A stretch of DNA of 64,000 nucleotides, taken from Brachionus rotundiformis. Taxonomy: Eukaryota; Rotifera; Eurotatoria; Ploima; Brachionidae. This document shows, in pieces, positions 34,717 to 47,442 of this stretch. Each line of letters begins with the position of its first letter. Within the stretch, counting starts at the first letter, position 1. The notes beneath the pieces are model-generated. The model was given only the letters and a program-made list of their open reading frames with translations, made no database searches and had not been told where the DNA came from. The translations under genes were made by a program, and so were the position numbers. Location of the stretch: assembly GCA_016802295.1 (NCBI GenBank), contig JAESIW010000020.1, positions 3,933,302 through 3,997,301 of the forward strand. The letters run 5' to 3'.

Positions 34717-37700
34717 TTACATAAAATGAACGCACAATTCCGAGTCGGCGTCGGCTAGGCCCTGTTTGCTACGCTTCATTTCGGTTGGTATTTTGTCAAG
34801 TGTCCTTGGTTCTTGCTGCATTGAGCTGGTTTTGGTAGTTTTCATGCTCGACGACGTTTGTATTTCGTAATAATTGCCATGCTGTTGTTGTTTCATGTAA
34901 AAATTATGCTGTTGTTGTTGAATCTGGCGCTGCATTGAGGTAGACTTTGATTTTGACTTGGACTTGGACGAAGACAACAACTCAACATCGCTACCATTTC
35001 CAGAACTCGAATTATCCGACGAACGCACACTTCTACTTTCATACTTTAGGGAACCTTGTATTCATAAATTTTATAAATAAAGAACTAAATCTTATTAATA
35101 ATCTAGGCTTATTAATTGTTGTCTCAGATAGTAAATTGATTGATTAGATAAAAAATTAAAATTCTTAAAAAAAAATTGATGACAAATAACATTAAAAATG
35201 GTTTTGCGAAATTAGGTACAGGAGAAAAGACAAAAAATTAAAAATTCTCAAATTTTTTTTCAAAAAATTAATAACTGGTCCGGGAAGTGTTATATATTTT
35301 AAAGATTTATTTGTCAAAAAATTTTCATAAAAATGCTCAAATCAAGATTTCTCTATAAAATATTAACTAAAATTTAGACTTTTTTAATTATTAACTAATC
35401 GATTTTATAAAATTTTAAAACTAAACATCAACAAACATTACAAAGACAACATTAGCCTAAAAAAATCAAAATAATCAAAATCTACCTGAACTATTGTAGA
35501 CATTTTGGTGATACAAATTAAAATTGTTATTCTTGAGACCATTGTGAGTCGCATTGCCAGTGGTATTTGCATTGCTATACTGCGACTGAGACATAATTGA
35601 ATTTGGCGGATTACTATTGTCAATTATATAGCCCATACCAGGATTTCCGACTGTGTCATCTTGACCATCAAATGTATTTTGTTTGAAAAGCATAGATGAC
35701 GATGATACATTGGTCGAATTGGCTGTACAATTGAACGTAGTCATTTGCAGCTGAGCCGGAGGTGGTATGTAAAATTGGCATGAGTTTTGTGAGTTCATTT
35801 GATTTGTGTTTGAATTGATGCTCCCATTTGCTTGGGAAGTAGCCATAGTCTGAGACGTTGTGTTATTTGAAGTGGTAGATGTTGAATTTGATGTGGCATT
35901 GGAAGACGAGCTGGACATGTAGCTCAATGGTGGTGGAGGTCCGCCAATACCATTTAAATTCGAGTATATTTTTGGATGATTTTGTTGGTAAATGTTGGTG
36001 TTATAGGAGCCCGGTGGAGGAAAAGTCATGGGCACATAGAGCGTGTCCGGATCAAATTCGGACACCGAGTCAAAGTCAGCCTCGCTTTCTTCGTTTAATG
36101 TGAACAGCGTTTGACCATTTTGGAGTTGACCACCTGGAGTAAAATCACCAAATACATAATAACATTGTTCGGAGAATCTCATTTTATTCACAGCATGCCT
36201 GATGTATCCATGCTTTAAAAGGTTGCAGGCGTACTTTCGGGCGTCTCGTCGATCAGGAAAGCCTTCTACATGGTACAAAAGCCAGTCAACGACATCCGAA
36301 CCAATAAATGCCATTGGTATCGTGATTTTTAGCCAGTTACGATCTCGTATATCTAGGCCAGAGTCAGGGGCTGCCATAGACCTGACCACTACTTCCATGT
36401 CAGTGTTTGTGGTAAGATTTAGCTGTTCGTTGCCTCCGTATCGGGTCGAATCGCCGCCAGTCATTGTTGTAGTAGTCGTGGCCAGAATACCATTTGGGTA
36501 GTTGTAATGGCCTTGGACATTGAAAGAATTGGTGAGGGTGGTGTCAGCTATAGATGTTGTAAGCGATGATGTGGAGCCAAATGAAGATATTGAGTGGTTT
36601 AGGCGATGCTGGTGCGTTTTAAGACCGCCGTTTGGATAAATGGCATTCGAATTCATATAGTTCGCTTGACCTATTCCAGTGTGCGCTTGAGTGTGAGCTA
36701 CCCAAGTTGATGGATCTATTGGTCGAACTGGTTCTTGCTTGGATACCGTGAAATAACCTTTCGGATTCGGATCCCAGCATTTTGCCACTACCAGTTTTAC
36801 TGGTCTTAAAGAACAAGGTTTATTAGTAAATAATTTAACTAATCACATACTTTTAATTATTAGAAACAAATTTTCAAATTTTAAATCAAAATATTATTTA
36901 AAAATAGAAAATTTTATATTAGATCATAAAATAACTCTAGATAAAACAATTTTTTACTGTTAAATTTTAGATAGATGATATTACAAATTTTATAATATCT
37001 AAAATTTGACTAAATTATCATTTTAAAAATACATTCAACAAGATTTAATTGAATATTTTTACAGAAATAATTAATTAAAAGTTTAAATAATTGATAACAA
37101 AAATCTCTTTTTTTCTAATTAAATTATTTATATACATCACAATAATAAAGATTACACTGATGTACGGAAGTGAATGCTGGAGAGTCTCTGAGTTGTAAAG
37201 AAAAATCCTGAAAACCTTGCACACTTGTAGTCTGAGAAGCATTATTGGGATACAATGGTCTGAAGCATTGTCGAGAGCTATACAGAAGAATGAAGTCGGA
37301 GCCTTTGGGTCAATGTAGCTAGAATAAAAGCATTGGCTTGGATGTGTACTCAGAACGAAAAGAAAACGAATACCAAACAGAGCTCTTCAAGAAATTCAAT
37401 CTCTTAAGTTTTTCTTTACTCTCTTAAACTCTTTAACCTATCATACAATACAATTTAAAAAATAGTTTGAAGAATTGTTAATAGATAAAATACAATTAAC
37501 TAAGTATTAGGTAAAATGAATTTAAAAAAATACAAATTAGCTGTAATACAATTATACAGGACTATGACTTATCTTGTTACCTTAAATTTTATTCAGCTAA
37601 GATTAGCATTTTAAATAAGAACATTAGTTTATTAATTTAGTCATAATCCGGAAATCGGTATCAAATAAATAAGTAATACACTTTTTATAGGGTTTATATC

Positions 37701-39738
37701 GTCTAAATTTACGTGTATTTTTCCAAGGGTTAAAATTTTTTCAAATTGATTAATTAAAAATCTCTAATTGTGTCATCTAATTAATCTAAAAATTTCCAAA
37801 GGACAAATTTAAATATTTCTATCAGAATTTCTAAGTGGAAAAAATTGGTATTGTGAATTTTCAAACAAAAAACTAAAAAATTTCTTCCTTCTTTGATAAA
37901 TCAAAATTTACTAAGATAAATTATAAAAAAAAATATTGCAACATATTTTGTTGCATCTTTTTTGCCAAAAATAAAAACTTAATTTTTTTTTATTAAGGTA
38001 AATAAAATCAACAATCAGTTTAAGTCTTATTGATGTTTTACTTTTTGTCTCTTATTTACATCAGATAAATTATTTTAGGTAAAAAAGATGCAACAAACTA
38101 TCTTGCACTATGTTGCAGTATTTTTTTTAATAATTTATTTTAATAAATTTTGATTTATCAAAAAAGGAAGAATTTTTGTTCCTTTTGTTTGTGAAATTCA
38201 CACCAATAAATTTTACAGAAGAAATCTTTTTAAAGAGAAAAAAATAAATTAAGGCAGACAAAGGACCGACTAGAGTGGATAACAAAAGTAATGACCATAT
38301 GCTCGTCAGGGAGCGTATAAAGAAGAAAATTGTAAAAAGATATAATTAAATGGCATACCCAGGCTTCATCACTGCTTCCCGAAGCACTTTGACAGCATCG
38401 TCATTGGACATATTCTCAAAGCTGATGTCATTAACCTGTAATATCATGTCTCCTGGTTCAATGCGACCATCGAGCGCCACCGCTCCTCTATTCAAATCCA
38501 AATTAGAAAATAATATTCACCAAATTAGCTCAAATTACCCGTTCATTATTGAACCAACATAGATACCACCCTCTCCGCCTTTATTGCTTTGTCCCACAAT
38601 GCTAATGCCAAGAAAGTTCACCGTGTCCATATTTAAAGTGACTGTAATGATGTTCAACGACATGGTCGAGTCTGTCAGACTCGACATGGACGAATGAAGT
38701 GAGTTAGGACCTTTAAGGTAGTTTGTGTGCGGCATTTTGTGCTTGTGTCTTTTTCTATTACGGTTATGACCGTATTTTCTTGAGGAAAATGTCGATGTGG
38801 TTGTATCGCCGGTGATGGACGAAAATTGGCCGTCATCATCGTCGTTCTCCGAGTCAAAAAATGTAGTTGTGTCTGTCTCGCTGCTTAGAATGGACGGCCC
38901 AGCGCCACTTATCTCTGTTTGAGTGACAAAATTAGAGTCGCATATTTCACTTTCGTCCTCACTGTCCTCGCTGAAAGAGTCCGAGTGTTTTTGACTTTTT
39001 TTAACGTGGTGCACGCCTGAATGATGATGATGATGGTAGACATGATGGCCGCGCTGCTGATGATGGCTATCCAAAGAGAGCTTTTGTTTCACCGGTTTGA
39101 CATGATGAGCGCCGCCATGGTTACTAAATGAATTGAAGCGCGGCTTAGTGCTATGCTTTTGATTCGAGTGCTTATGGGACTTTTTCAGCTTCAGGTCGTC
39201 GAATGTGCTTATCATCGACTCGGTCTCGGTGCTCATTTCGTCATGATGGTTTAGATCTCTGACAAACAAAAATAAAAAAATTAACTTATTCTAATCAAAA
39301 GGCCAAATTAAAGCTATTTGTTTACTTTAAAGGATTCATTTGAGCTCGGGATACTTTATTTTTGCGCGAGTTCAACGTGTCTTGGTTGTCTCTCTTTGAC
39401 TTTGGTTTATTTGCGTCATAGTTCTCGTTGTTTGACTCGTCCTGATGTTTGCCAAAGCTTTGACTTGATTTGTTGTCGTCTACCTGGACCAGCCATGCAA
39501 CCACACGGCCGTTGATCGACGGCAAAAATGCCTCGTCGTCGTACAGCTCTTCTTTGACAGTGCCGAAGTCATCCACAATTGTCTGAAAGAAATACTTGGT
39601 ATTTTTGCTCGCCGAAGCGCTGCTCAGCGCCTGCTTGAAGTCTTTTAGCCTCGCTTTTTCGGGCTGAATGTTCAATTTGATCAAAAAGGGAACTTGTGGA
39701 TCGTTTGTGTAGTAGATAACCTTGGTATCTTGGTCCAT
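34717..39738 (-). CDS. DVL: Dishevelled segment polarity protein
   Basis: Five exons, all in phase (39738-39326, 39258-38539, 38487-38359, 36804-35486, 35054-34717), give about 972 residues. Dishevelled relays Wnt signals from Frizzled in the canonical and planar polarity pathways. The DIX domain (TKVIYYTNDPQVPFLIKL to NGRVVAWLV) is at residues 5-85. A His/Ser-rich linker with a poly-histidine run follows. The PDZ domain spans exons 2-4 (ITVTLNMDTVNFLGISIVGQ, GGIYVGSIMNGGAVALDGRI, VNDISFENMSNDDAVKVLRE). The DEP domain is RNWLKITIPMAFIGSDVVDW to FSEQCYYVFGD. Long Asn/Ser/Thr and Gln-rich regions follow, and the end ELCVHFM resembles the hydrophobic C-terminus that in other Dishevelleds can occupy their own PDZ groove. 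At 972 residues it is longer than human DVL1-3 (about 700). The 1.55-kb intron 36805-38358 hosts two repeats. Confidence 0.97.
37160..37400 (+). mobile_element. LINE reverse-transcriptase fragment in Dishevelled intron
   Basis: The plus-strand frame reads MYGSECWRVSEL, a stop, RKILKTLHTCSLRSIIGIQW, and later HWLGCVLR followed by RIPNRALQE. It matches the C-terminal region of LINE polymerases (usual YGxExWxL...FxxxCLRxIxGIxW...RLxWxGHVLRM...RIPKxAL). Several stops make it dead. It is of a different type from the CR1/Jockey-like scraps at 30.4 and 45.1 kb. Confidence 0.75.
37845..38213. mobile_element. ~370-bp MITE-like element with ~130-bp imperfect inverted arms
   Basis: The left arm, about 37845-37975, reads out of a GGTATTGTGAATTTTC end through TGATAAATCAAAATTTACTA to TTGTTGCATCTTTTTTGCC. 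The right arm, about 38083-38213, is its imperfect reverse complement (AAAAAAGATGCAACAAACTA through AAATTTTGATTTATCA to GTGAAATTCACACC). The spacer is about 105 bases and non-coding. No clear target duplication was found, so the superfamily is open. RNA from this intron would fold into a long hairpin. Confidence 0.7.
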
Positions 39739-40370
39739 GATTGGTATGCAAATGTGAATATATGTGTCTAGTTGTCTGGTTAGGCTTCAGTTCATTTGGA
39801 TATCTAAAGTAAAATGTTTATCTTGATTAGAACTAACGAACAAATCAACAAGCCATTTGCTGAACTTGTTAATCTAATAATGGTTTTATGTATTTAAGTG
39901 TGAGTTTTGTAATGCATCGTTATAGTCGTTATAGAACAAGCAATATGTCGATAGTAGATTGTATAAACTGTGTATGTTTAATATATCGTATAGGAAATTA
40001 GTAGATGAAAGATTGGACTTTTGGTTGGTGTATACGCGAGCATTAGATTATGTCTGGAATTTTTTTCCTATCCAATTGATACTTGATGTTCGGCTATTAG
40101 TCCGATGTGAAAATATTTTCCTAACCTTCTATATTTATCAATTAGAGAATTTGACATTTTAGCTCAATCACATTTGGCCATGATATTCTCAATTTTTTTC
40201 TTATATACTGAACTTTACAGAAAAATTATTCAAAATAACTTTACAATATTCATTTTATCAAATGACTTAACAGATAAAACTGATTTTTATTTTTAACCTA
40301 TTAAACAAATTGAAAATAATAATATATAAAATACATTTAAATAAAATGATTGAGATATGTGCCGCTTAAT
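39739..40370. other. upstream region of Dishevelled
   Basis: The 5' flank of the Dishevelled gene. Sequence from 39740 to about 40170 is less AT-rich than the DNA beyond it and may include an untranslated first exon and promoter. A 67-codon plus-strand frame at 39959-40162 has no recognisable content and is not called a gene. Confidence 0.4.
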
Positions 40371-40373
40371 GAA

Positions 40374-41525
40374 AAACTATTTAACTAATCTTTTGATAAT
40401 TTTTTTTAAATTTGGAAAAATATTTACCACTTGACGTAAAAAAAAATTCGAAAAGTTTTTCATGAACTGTAAGTAAGAGATGCTGTATTTTGAGACCTAT
40501 TCAACATAAATGTAGTATTTTTGACACAAGTGTAAAACTCTACATTTTTAGTAGTAGTAGAAAAAAATGAATGTATTTAAGCAATAAAAAACCTAAAAAA
40601 CTTATTATTTTAACAAAGTGGAAATTTCGCTACATTTATTTTTTTTAATTCCAACTCATCTAAATTAAAGACACCTAATGGAAATTCAGTAAAACTCTGA
40701 CCAAATAATGAATAACTGTTTCTTCATTTTTCTGCAAATTGGTCCATTTGAATTTGAATAGAAAAAATTAAACATTTTTAACTAAATTAAATAAATAAAA
40801 ACCCTCTTTTAGGATTATATTTATTATATTTGCAAAGTGATAAAATGGAATAAACCTAAATTATATTGTAAAAAAATACGAATATTTTCATTCATATATA
40901 TTCGTCATATTTGCAAAAAAGTCACTAAATATAAAGTATTTCTAATTATTTCCTATTATTAGTAGATGTTACAGATGCAAAAGCTCAATATTAATCTTGT
41001 GGAAATGCAGCATCTCTTGCTTTAAGTGTGCCCTTTAATTATAATTAAATTATATTTATCTTTTGGTTGATGATTAAATTAGCTAATGGTACTTTAAAAG
41101 ATTAAAGTTAGAAAATAAAGTAAATACCAAAAATTAATGGTAACTTAATATATTCAGTAAAAAACAATTTTTTTTAAACCAACATAAAATAATATAATAT
41201 TTTGATTGGTATTAGGTATTATCACTGTTTACCTTTTAAGCGTCTGAAATAACAGCCTTTTAAAAAGCGAACCAACATACAGAAAAGAAGAAAATTTTCC
41301 AACAGCTAAGTGTCTAGGAATCTGCAATAGACACAATTTAGGTGGCAGGGTAATATTTATCTTTAAGGAAGGATTCTTCTAAATTTATTTGTAAGTAAAT
41401 CTGTCTAGAGTAGGTTAACTAAACAAAAAATATCTTTAAAATCTAAGTTGTTAAAAACATAAAGACATTTACCAAAACTATTTAACCAATCATTTGATAA
41501 TTATTTTGGTCAAATTTAGTCAACT
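40374..41525. repeat. direct repeat pair (copies near 40374-40418 and 41478-41525)
   Basis: AACTATTTAACTAATCTTTT near 40376 and AACTATTTAACCAATCATTT near 41477 begin matching stretches that continue through TGATAATT to AAATTT, with a few mismatches. They look like two partial copies of one interspersed repeat about 1.1 kb apart. No terminal structure or coding content was recognised. Confidence 0.4.
40471..41022. repeat. 20-bp inverted repeat pair around a non-coding 0.5-kb segment
   Basis: AAGTAAGAGATGCTGTATTT (40471-40490) and the reverse complement of 41003-41022 (AAGCAAGAGATGCTGCATTT) agree at 18 of 20 positions. The match does not extend on either side and no target duplication is evident, so it may be the end pair of an old MITE or chance plus repeat relics. 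Confidence 0.35.
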
Positions 41526-41529
41526 AGCT

Positions 41530-44500
41530 TAGTATTTGAAGAAAAAATATCTACAATGAAGGTACTATATTTAATTGTTATTTTCTGCTAAAAGTTTAAT
41601 TCAAAAGAAACGTTTATGAAACTGCCTTTTCTTGGTAGCATATATTCCATGTTTTTAAAGGAGAATCCGTCATCCAAGAATACACAAAATATAAATATTT
41701 TAACTAGAAATAAAAAAAATTTAAACAGTGATTCCTAAGATAAAGGAAGGTATAACACGATTTGTTTAAAGTATATTGAAAATTTCTAAAATTATTAGGT
41801 AAAAAAATAATCATAAAAAATAAAATATTTTCTATCTAATGATAGACATAAAAATATATCTTTCATAAAGTTATAAAATCTAAAAAATAGCCTATTGAAT
41901 TATTTTCTTAAACTAAATTGTAACTTTCTTGATATTCTATGCTAAAAGTAAATCTAAAATTCATATTTTATTAAGAAAGTTGTTGAAGTGTCGAAAATTT
42001 CTGGCAATAACCCAGAAAATCGAAAACCAACAAGTTAAAAATTTGTTTTTATCGTAAATTAGGCAATTTTTAAATTTGTACTCATATATACCCGTCATAT
42101 AGTAAATAATGAATTTGATTATATTTTTTAAATATAAATAGATTCAATCACGCTTAATTATATATAAAAAATTATGAATCAAAATAAAGATATTAATTTT
42201 AATTTCTAAATTAAGTTTTTTTATCCAGACAAAAAATAATTTATAAATTCGATTCGTTCAGATTCTTTAAAAACAAAAAATAATCTTTTTTTTGTAAAAA
42301 AATGTCCCTTTTTTATATATAAAGTTATTTACAGCCTCTAAAATAATGAAGAAACTAATTAGAATAATCTTTTTTTTATAAAAAAATATTTACAAAACAT
42401 CTTGTTTATTAAGTTATAAGATCTAAAATCATATCCCAGTTTTTTAAATTTCTAATTTATCTAAATAGTTTATCCTGAATTTAGCTATTATTAATTTTTA
42501 AATTGATTTGCACAAAAATAAGTCTATTTTTTTGAACTTATTTTCACTTTGACAAAAATTCACCAAATCATCTATTTCTGATCATTATAATCATTTATAA
42601 AAAAGTATGAATTATTAGACGCATTTATCTTTAGATATTATCTAAAATAATTTTGCCTAAAATATCTCTTATTTTTTTTCGAAAATAATTTTTACTTAAT
42701 TGATAATTTTTTTTATCATTAGACAAAAATATATATACTATAAAAGCCATAAATCATGTACAAGTTGTTTTTTGTACACAATTTTACCACTTGATTTATT
42801 AAAAAAATATCATCAATTAAATCCTATGGATTATTGACTATAAAAAATTGAGATCTCAATTGTTTTGGTTTATCTGAATCTCCCGGAGTTATTTCTTAAT
42901 AAAAACACTAAAATGTATATTTTACTAATTTCGGCTGTAGAATGTTATTTTCTTTTAGGATATATAATCAAAATAATTGTCGTTTAGATTAAAAAGTTAT
43001 TTTATATATTTTGTTTTGAATAAATATCCAACATTAAAGCTTAAGAAATTGATAAAACTTAACCTACTTTACAAGTGTCATTTAAAAACAATCAGCGTTA
43101 AAAATAAAAGCATAAGACTTTTAAGCTATTTATCTTATCTTTTCGAGAAAAAATGTAAACAACTATTCATATAATCAATTAAGTATTAAAAAAACAAAAA
43201 AAGATTTTTTTTAATTAAAGTTTTATTTTGATCCTGTTTAAATTGGTGAATACCTAAAATTTAGACACTTATACCAACAGACGATGAATTTAAAATTTAA
43301 TCAGTATCATTTTAGACACTCCTCTTTTGATTAATAAAAGCATTTGAAAAGGTTCTCAATAATTCTTAAAACCGGTATGATATTTTAAATGGGTCAAGTA
43401 TGCGCCAAAATACATTAAAAATCATAAAACACTAATAGAGCTGTTCTCCAATTTTAAAAAATAATTTTATTTTTTTGTGATACCATATCTTAAAAGGAAA
43501 CTTAAAATTATATCAAAAAATAACAGCATTATTAAATTTTCTTGAAATTCCTTTAGCGACCCAATTTTTTATATAAAAAAATAAATGTATAAGATTTCTC
43601 TTATTTGATAAATATACTCTCCGCTCATATGTTTTAAACTTATTTTAAATTAATTTCCAATCTTTTTTGATATCTCCTATTTTGCCAAATTGTAATAATT
43701 AAAAAAAAACAATTACTAAAATAAACATAGCGTCTTCTTTTTAAATTGAGTAAATTTCTTAAGAATCCTTTCCAAAAAAAAGGCTTAATTAATAATTGCT
43801 GAAATAAATATTTCTTGATTCCAAGTGGTTTGCTTAACAATCTATTTAATCATCCGTGCAAAGTGTTAAAAAACTAGCAATAGCAATTCCTTAAGGTAAA
43901 TTAAGATGAAAAGTACGGACGACTGAGATTTTCAATTGAAAAATAAGCCAACTTATCAACAAATATAAATCATTTGATTTTAAATATCCGCTTTTTGTAG
44001 GCTTATAATTACATTCTGTATTCAAAGATCGCAGCATGGTAAGAGCCTCTGGAGAGCAACAGCGGAAAATCAAATATTACATAATTACAATGCTGTTATT
44101 TTTCTTGATTAAAAATTAGACTTAATTTTTAACTTAATTATCGCTATGAAACTATTTTGTAAAAATAAAAAAGTTTAAAAAATAAATAGTGTTAAGCGAT
44201 TTAGTTCAGTCATACTGGCTTGAAATAAATTTTTCAATTAAATATAAAGTTTTGGACGACTAGTGGAGAGTGTTAATGAAATATACATAGACTCCAAGTC
44301 TACACAAATAGAGTATTTAGTTCAAGTAAATAAAGAATTTCTCAATTTTTTCGATCAGAAATAATAAAATTTTTAAACAGTTTGGAGTAAATATTTTTAC
44401 GGTTTCACACAACGAAAAACTTCGAAATTTGATATCATATGAAAATAATTAAATAAAAATATGCTGACCTATAAGTTATTCTAAATAGATTCTTATGTAA

Positions 44501-45110
44501 TGATCATATTTAATTTCATTATTTGCTAATTAAAACATTTGCTTCATTTTATTAAAGAAAACAGCTGCAATGGTTATTTTTTTAGCCTTTAGAAAATAAT
44601 TGCTTTGTTTTTATACTTTTAAATAAGAAGAATAAATCTATTAATGGGATTTAAATAAATATTACCAAATCAAAATTAATCAAAAATAAAAATTTTTTTA
44701 TCGAAGATATTATTGATCTAGATAGAATAAAGACTTACTGAGAAAAAATAAAAAAAAATAGTGCAAAAATGATACGCAATTTCTGTATAATTTATTGCTG
44801 AGAAATTAAGTTTTAAGATCGATTAGTGAATTAATGAAATGATCAAATAAAAAATATCCTAGATTTACTGCTGAGACATATTTTTATCTATTTAACCATT
44901 ACCGAATATTATACACAATTAAACATCTTTAGTATTTTTATAAACGTCTTGGTGGCAAAATATGTATTTTCAAGTAGGGATTTTAAATTCTCTTTAATCA
45001 AACCATGGTACAAAAGGTTGATTCGTTCGAATTTTTTCAGAACTTAAATTAATAAAAAATACTCTATTAATTTTATGCTATAAAATTATATTTGAGAATT
45101 AAATATTAAA
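41530..45110. other. gene-poor AT-rich region
   Basis: About 3.6 kb with no frame I would call a gene on either strand. The longest frames (for example 42977-43174 plus and 43640-43840 minus) are Lys/Ile/Leu-rich translations typical of AT-rich noise. CTCATATATACCCGTCATAT near 42081 resembles TTCATATATATTCGTCATAT near 40892, suggesting old interspersed repeats. Confidence 0.5.
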
Positions 45111-45114
45111 AAGA

Positions 45115-45655
45115 CACTATAAATGTTGTGGGTATGATCCAAGATTGTATGCATCCATGGTAGATTATGCAGTGCGGGTTTGGAATCCAAGTATGAAAAA
45201 ACATGTGAATGCGTTAGAGAGGGTACAAGAGAGGACTCTAAGAAATATGTCGTATGAAATGAGTTTGGCAAAACTCAGTTTGACATGGCTTAGTGATAAA
45301 AGAGTTAGATGAGACTTGATTAAAATGTACAAATTAGTCAATGGATTAGAAAAAGTGGACCTGGTCAGAGACTTAACGAAAAAATCAGTAACAAGGGTCA
45401 ACTAAATGATTTTGCTGCTGTGGTTGGCCCAGACATACTTTTTTCTCAAATAGAATAGTTTCTCATTGGAATAGGTTGCCAGAAGATGTATTTAAATCTA
45501 ATTCAACTGCATGTTTCACAAATTCAATGGAAACTGCTGCTACAGTTCCAAACGGCCTAATGGCGGTGATGGGCTCATGCATTCTTCATATTAGATGTCG
45601 CAATAAGAACTAAGACTATCTGTTCATTCTTTTAAACAGGATTAAAACTAAAATT
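45115..45655 (+). mobile_element. C-terminal tail of a dead CR1/Jockey-like LINE
   Basis: Plus-strand frames carry the familiar LINE ending: MVDYAVRVWNPSMKKHVNAL, ERVQERTLRNMSYEMSLAKL, LSLTWLSDKRVR, a stop, DLIKMYKLVNGLEKVDL, then in another frame FFSNRIVSHWNRLPEDVFKS. This is the region after the reverse transcriptase (usual LEYAxxVWNP...LExVQRRxT...RRxRGDLIxxYKIxxG...NRVVxxWNxLPxxV). Stops and a frameshift show it is inactive. 45660-46690 beyond it is gene-free AT-rich DNA. Confidence 0.85.
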
Positions 45656-46698
45656 AAGTGAAAATGATTTTTAATTTTTTTTAATTAATTCTTAATTGAT
45701 CATATTAATAGTTGATTTATATTTTTTTCAAAAAAATAAGATAAATTGCTAAATCAGATTACTTGAGAGAAAAATACTTACTACTTGCTTCAACATCCTA
45801 TTTCCTACCATAATATCTAATTGATCCATCTAGATATACACTTAATATGTGAATGTAGGACCAGGATGGGGTTTTGACGCTTTAAGATAAACAATATTAT
45901 ATAATTTATCAAGTAAAAATTTTGAAAAATAAAAAAATAACATCAATTAAAAATATTAAATTCCTTTGAGAAATATCCAATTTTAAGATTAATTTTCAAA
46001 AATTAATTTTTTACTTTTCAATTGATAATAAATTTAAAACCAAAATAATAGACACTTTTTTGAAAAAATGATTTTGCTTTAACAGTTTGCCATAAAATTA
46101 TCGCCTTACTTTTAGTTTTGATTTTTTAAATATGACAGCAATAACAAAAAATTTTATTAAGAGTGTGATAAAAAAATAGTTCAATAAAATAGTTTATAAT
46201 AGGTTTTGGTCAAATAAGGTCAGCTGCTGAATTCAATCTCAGTATTCAGCATATAATATTCCAGATAGATCAGTTTTTAAGAATTAATGAATACGAATCA
46301 TAATAATTAAAAACTTGATCAAATAGTTGGTTTTTTTTTCAGTTAGATTTAAAATGTATAAGACAAAATATATTCTACTATGTAGAATTAATTTACAAAA
46401 AAGATAACCTAGTTTTAGAAACAAATTATGCCTCGATTTTAAATCAATCATATCAAAAATCATTAAAATTAATAAAATATTCAAATAATTGTTTCTTCTT
46501 TAGTCCTTTATATGAATTTAATTATTAAAAAATACCTACATATTCAGTGACCAAAATGTAGAACTTTTTCTATTAAAAAAAAAAACAAGAAAATTGATTG
46601 ATTGATTGTTTGAAACTAATTTACATTTTTAAAAATAATTATTACTCAATAGATAATAAATTAAAGCAATCTACAAAACGTAAATCAATTTAGATAGT
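45656..46698. other. gene-free stretch before LIN7
   Basis: AT-rich; no coding frame recognised. It should include the LIN7 promoter. Confidence 0.45.
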
Positions 46699-47442
46699 AT
46701 GTCGGATCAACTAACCCTTGAAAGAGACTTAAATCGGGCAGTTGAACTATTGGAAAAGCTGCAAAAAAGTAAAAGTCTTTTAAATTAGGCAAATACTAAT
46801 TTTAGTGTGTAGCTAATGAAGTACCACCTCAAAAACTAGCGGCCTTGCAAAAAGTGCTTCAGAGTGATTTTTTTAATGCGGTCAGAGAGGTATACGAGCA
46901 TATCTATCATACAATTGATTCTAATGGTACGCCAGAATTGAGAGCCAGTGCCACAGCCAAGGTGTGTATTAAAAATATTAACAATTAAACCTGAATAAAT
47001 AATTAAATGTCCATAGGCCACAGTTGCTGCTTTTGCAGCATCAGAGGGTCATCCGCATCCAAGGGTAGTTGAGTTGCCAAAAACTGCCGAAGGCCTTGGG
47101 TTCAATGTAATGGGAGGAAAAGAGCAGCATTCTCCAATTTATATTTCTCGAATTATTCCTGGTGGAGTTGCTGATCAACATGGTGGACTCAAGCGTGGTG
47201 ACCAACTCCTTTCAGTAAATGGAGTTGTAAGATAAATTGCATTCAAATAATTAAAAGAGATTATTAATATTAATAATTATTTAATTAAGAATGTTGAGAA
47301 TGAATATCATGAGAGGGCTGTGGAATTGCTTAAAGCAGCAATTGGAAGTGTTAAATTGATAGTTCGATATACTCCAAGAGTATTGGAAGAAATGGAAGCC
47401 AGATTTGAAAAACAGCGTATCGGAAGGAGAAATATTAAATAG
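46699..47442 (+). CDS. LIN7: LIN7 scaffold protein (L27-PDZ)
   Basis: Four exons (46699-46768, 46813-46961, 47017-47226, 47290-47442) encode 193 residues, the family size. LIN7 joins LIN2/CASK and LIN10/Mint at cell junctions and synapses and helps place receptors and channels. An L27 domain is at residues 5-65 (LERDLNRAVELLEKLQ, VPPQKLAALQKVLQSDFFNA, VREVYEHIYHTID). The PDZ domain is at about 93-175 with the carboxylate-binding loop GLGFNVMGG and SPIYISRIIPGGVADQHGGL, KRGDQLLSVNGV. The ending MEARFEKQRIGRR is also conserved. All introns keep phase. One of the best conserved proteins in the window. Confidence 0.98.

Noticed and set aside
39959..40162. A 67-codon plus-strand gene upstream of Dishevelled
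   Set aside because: No homology, no conserved motif, and frames of this length occur repeatedly by chance in this region.
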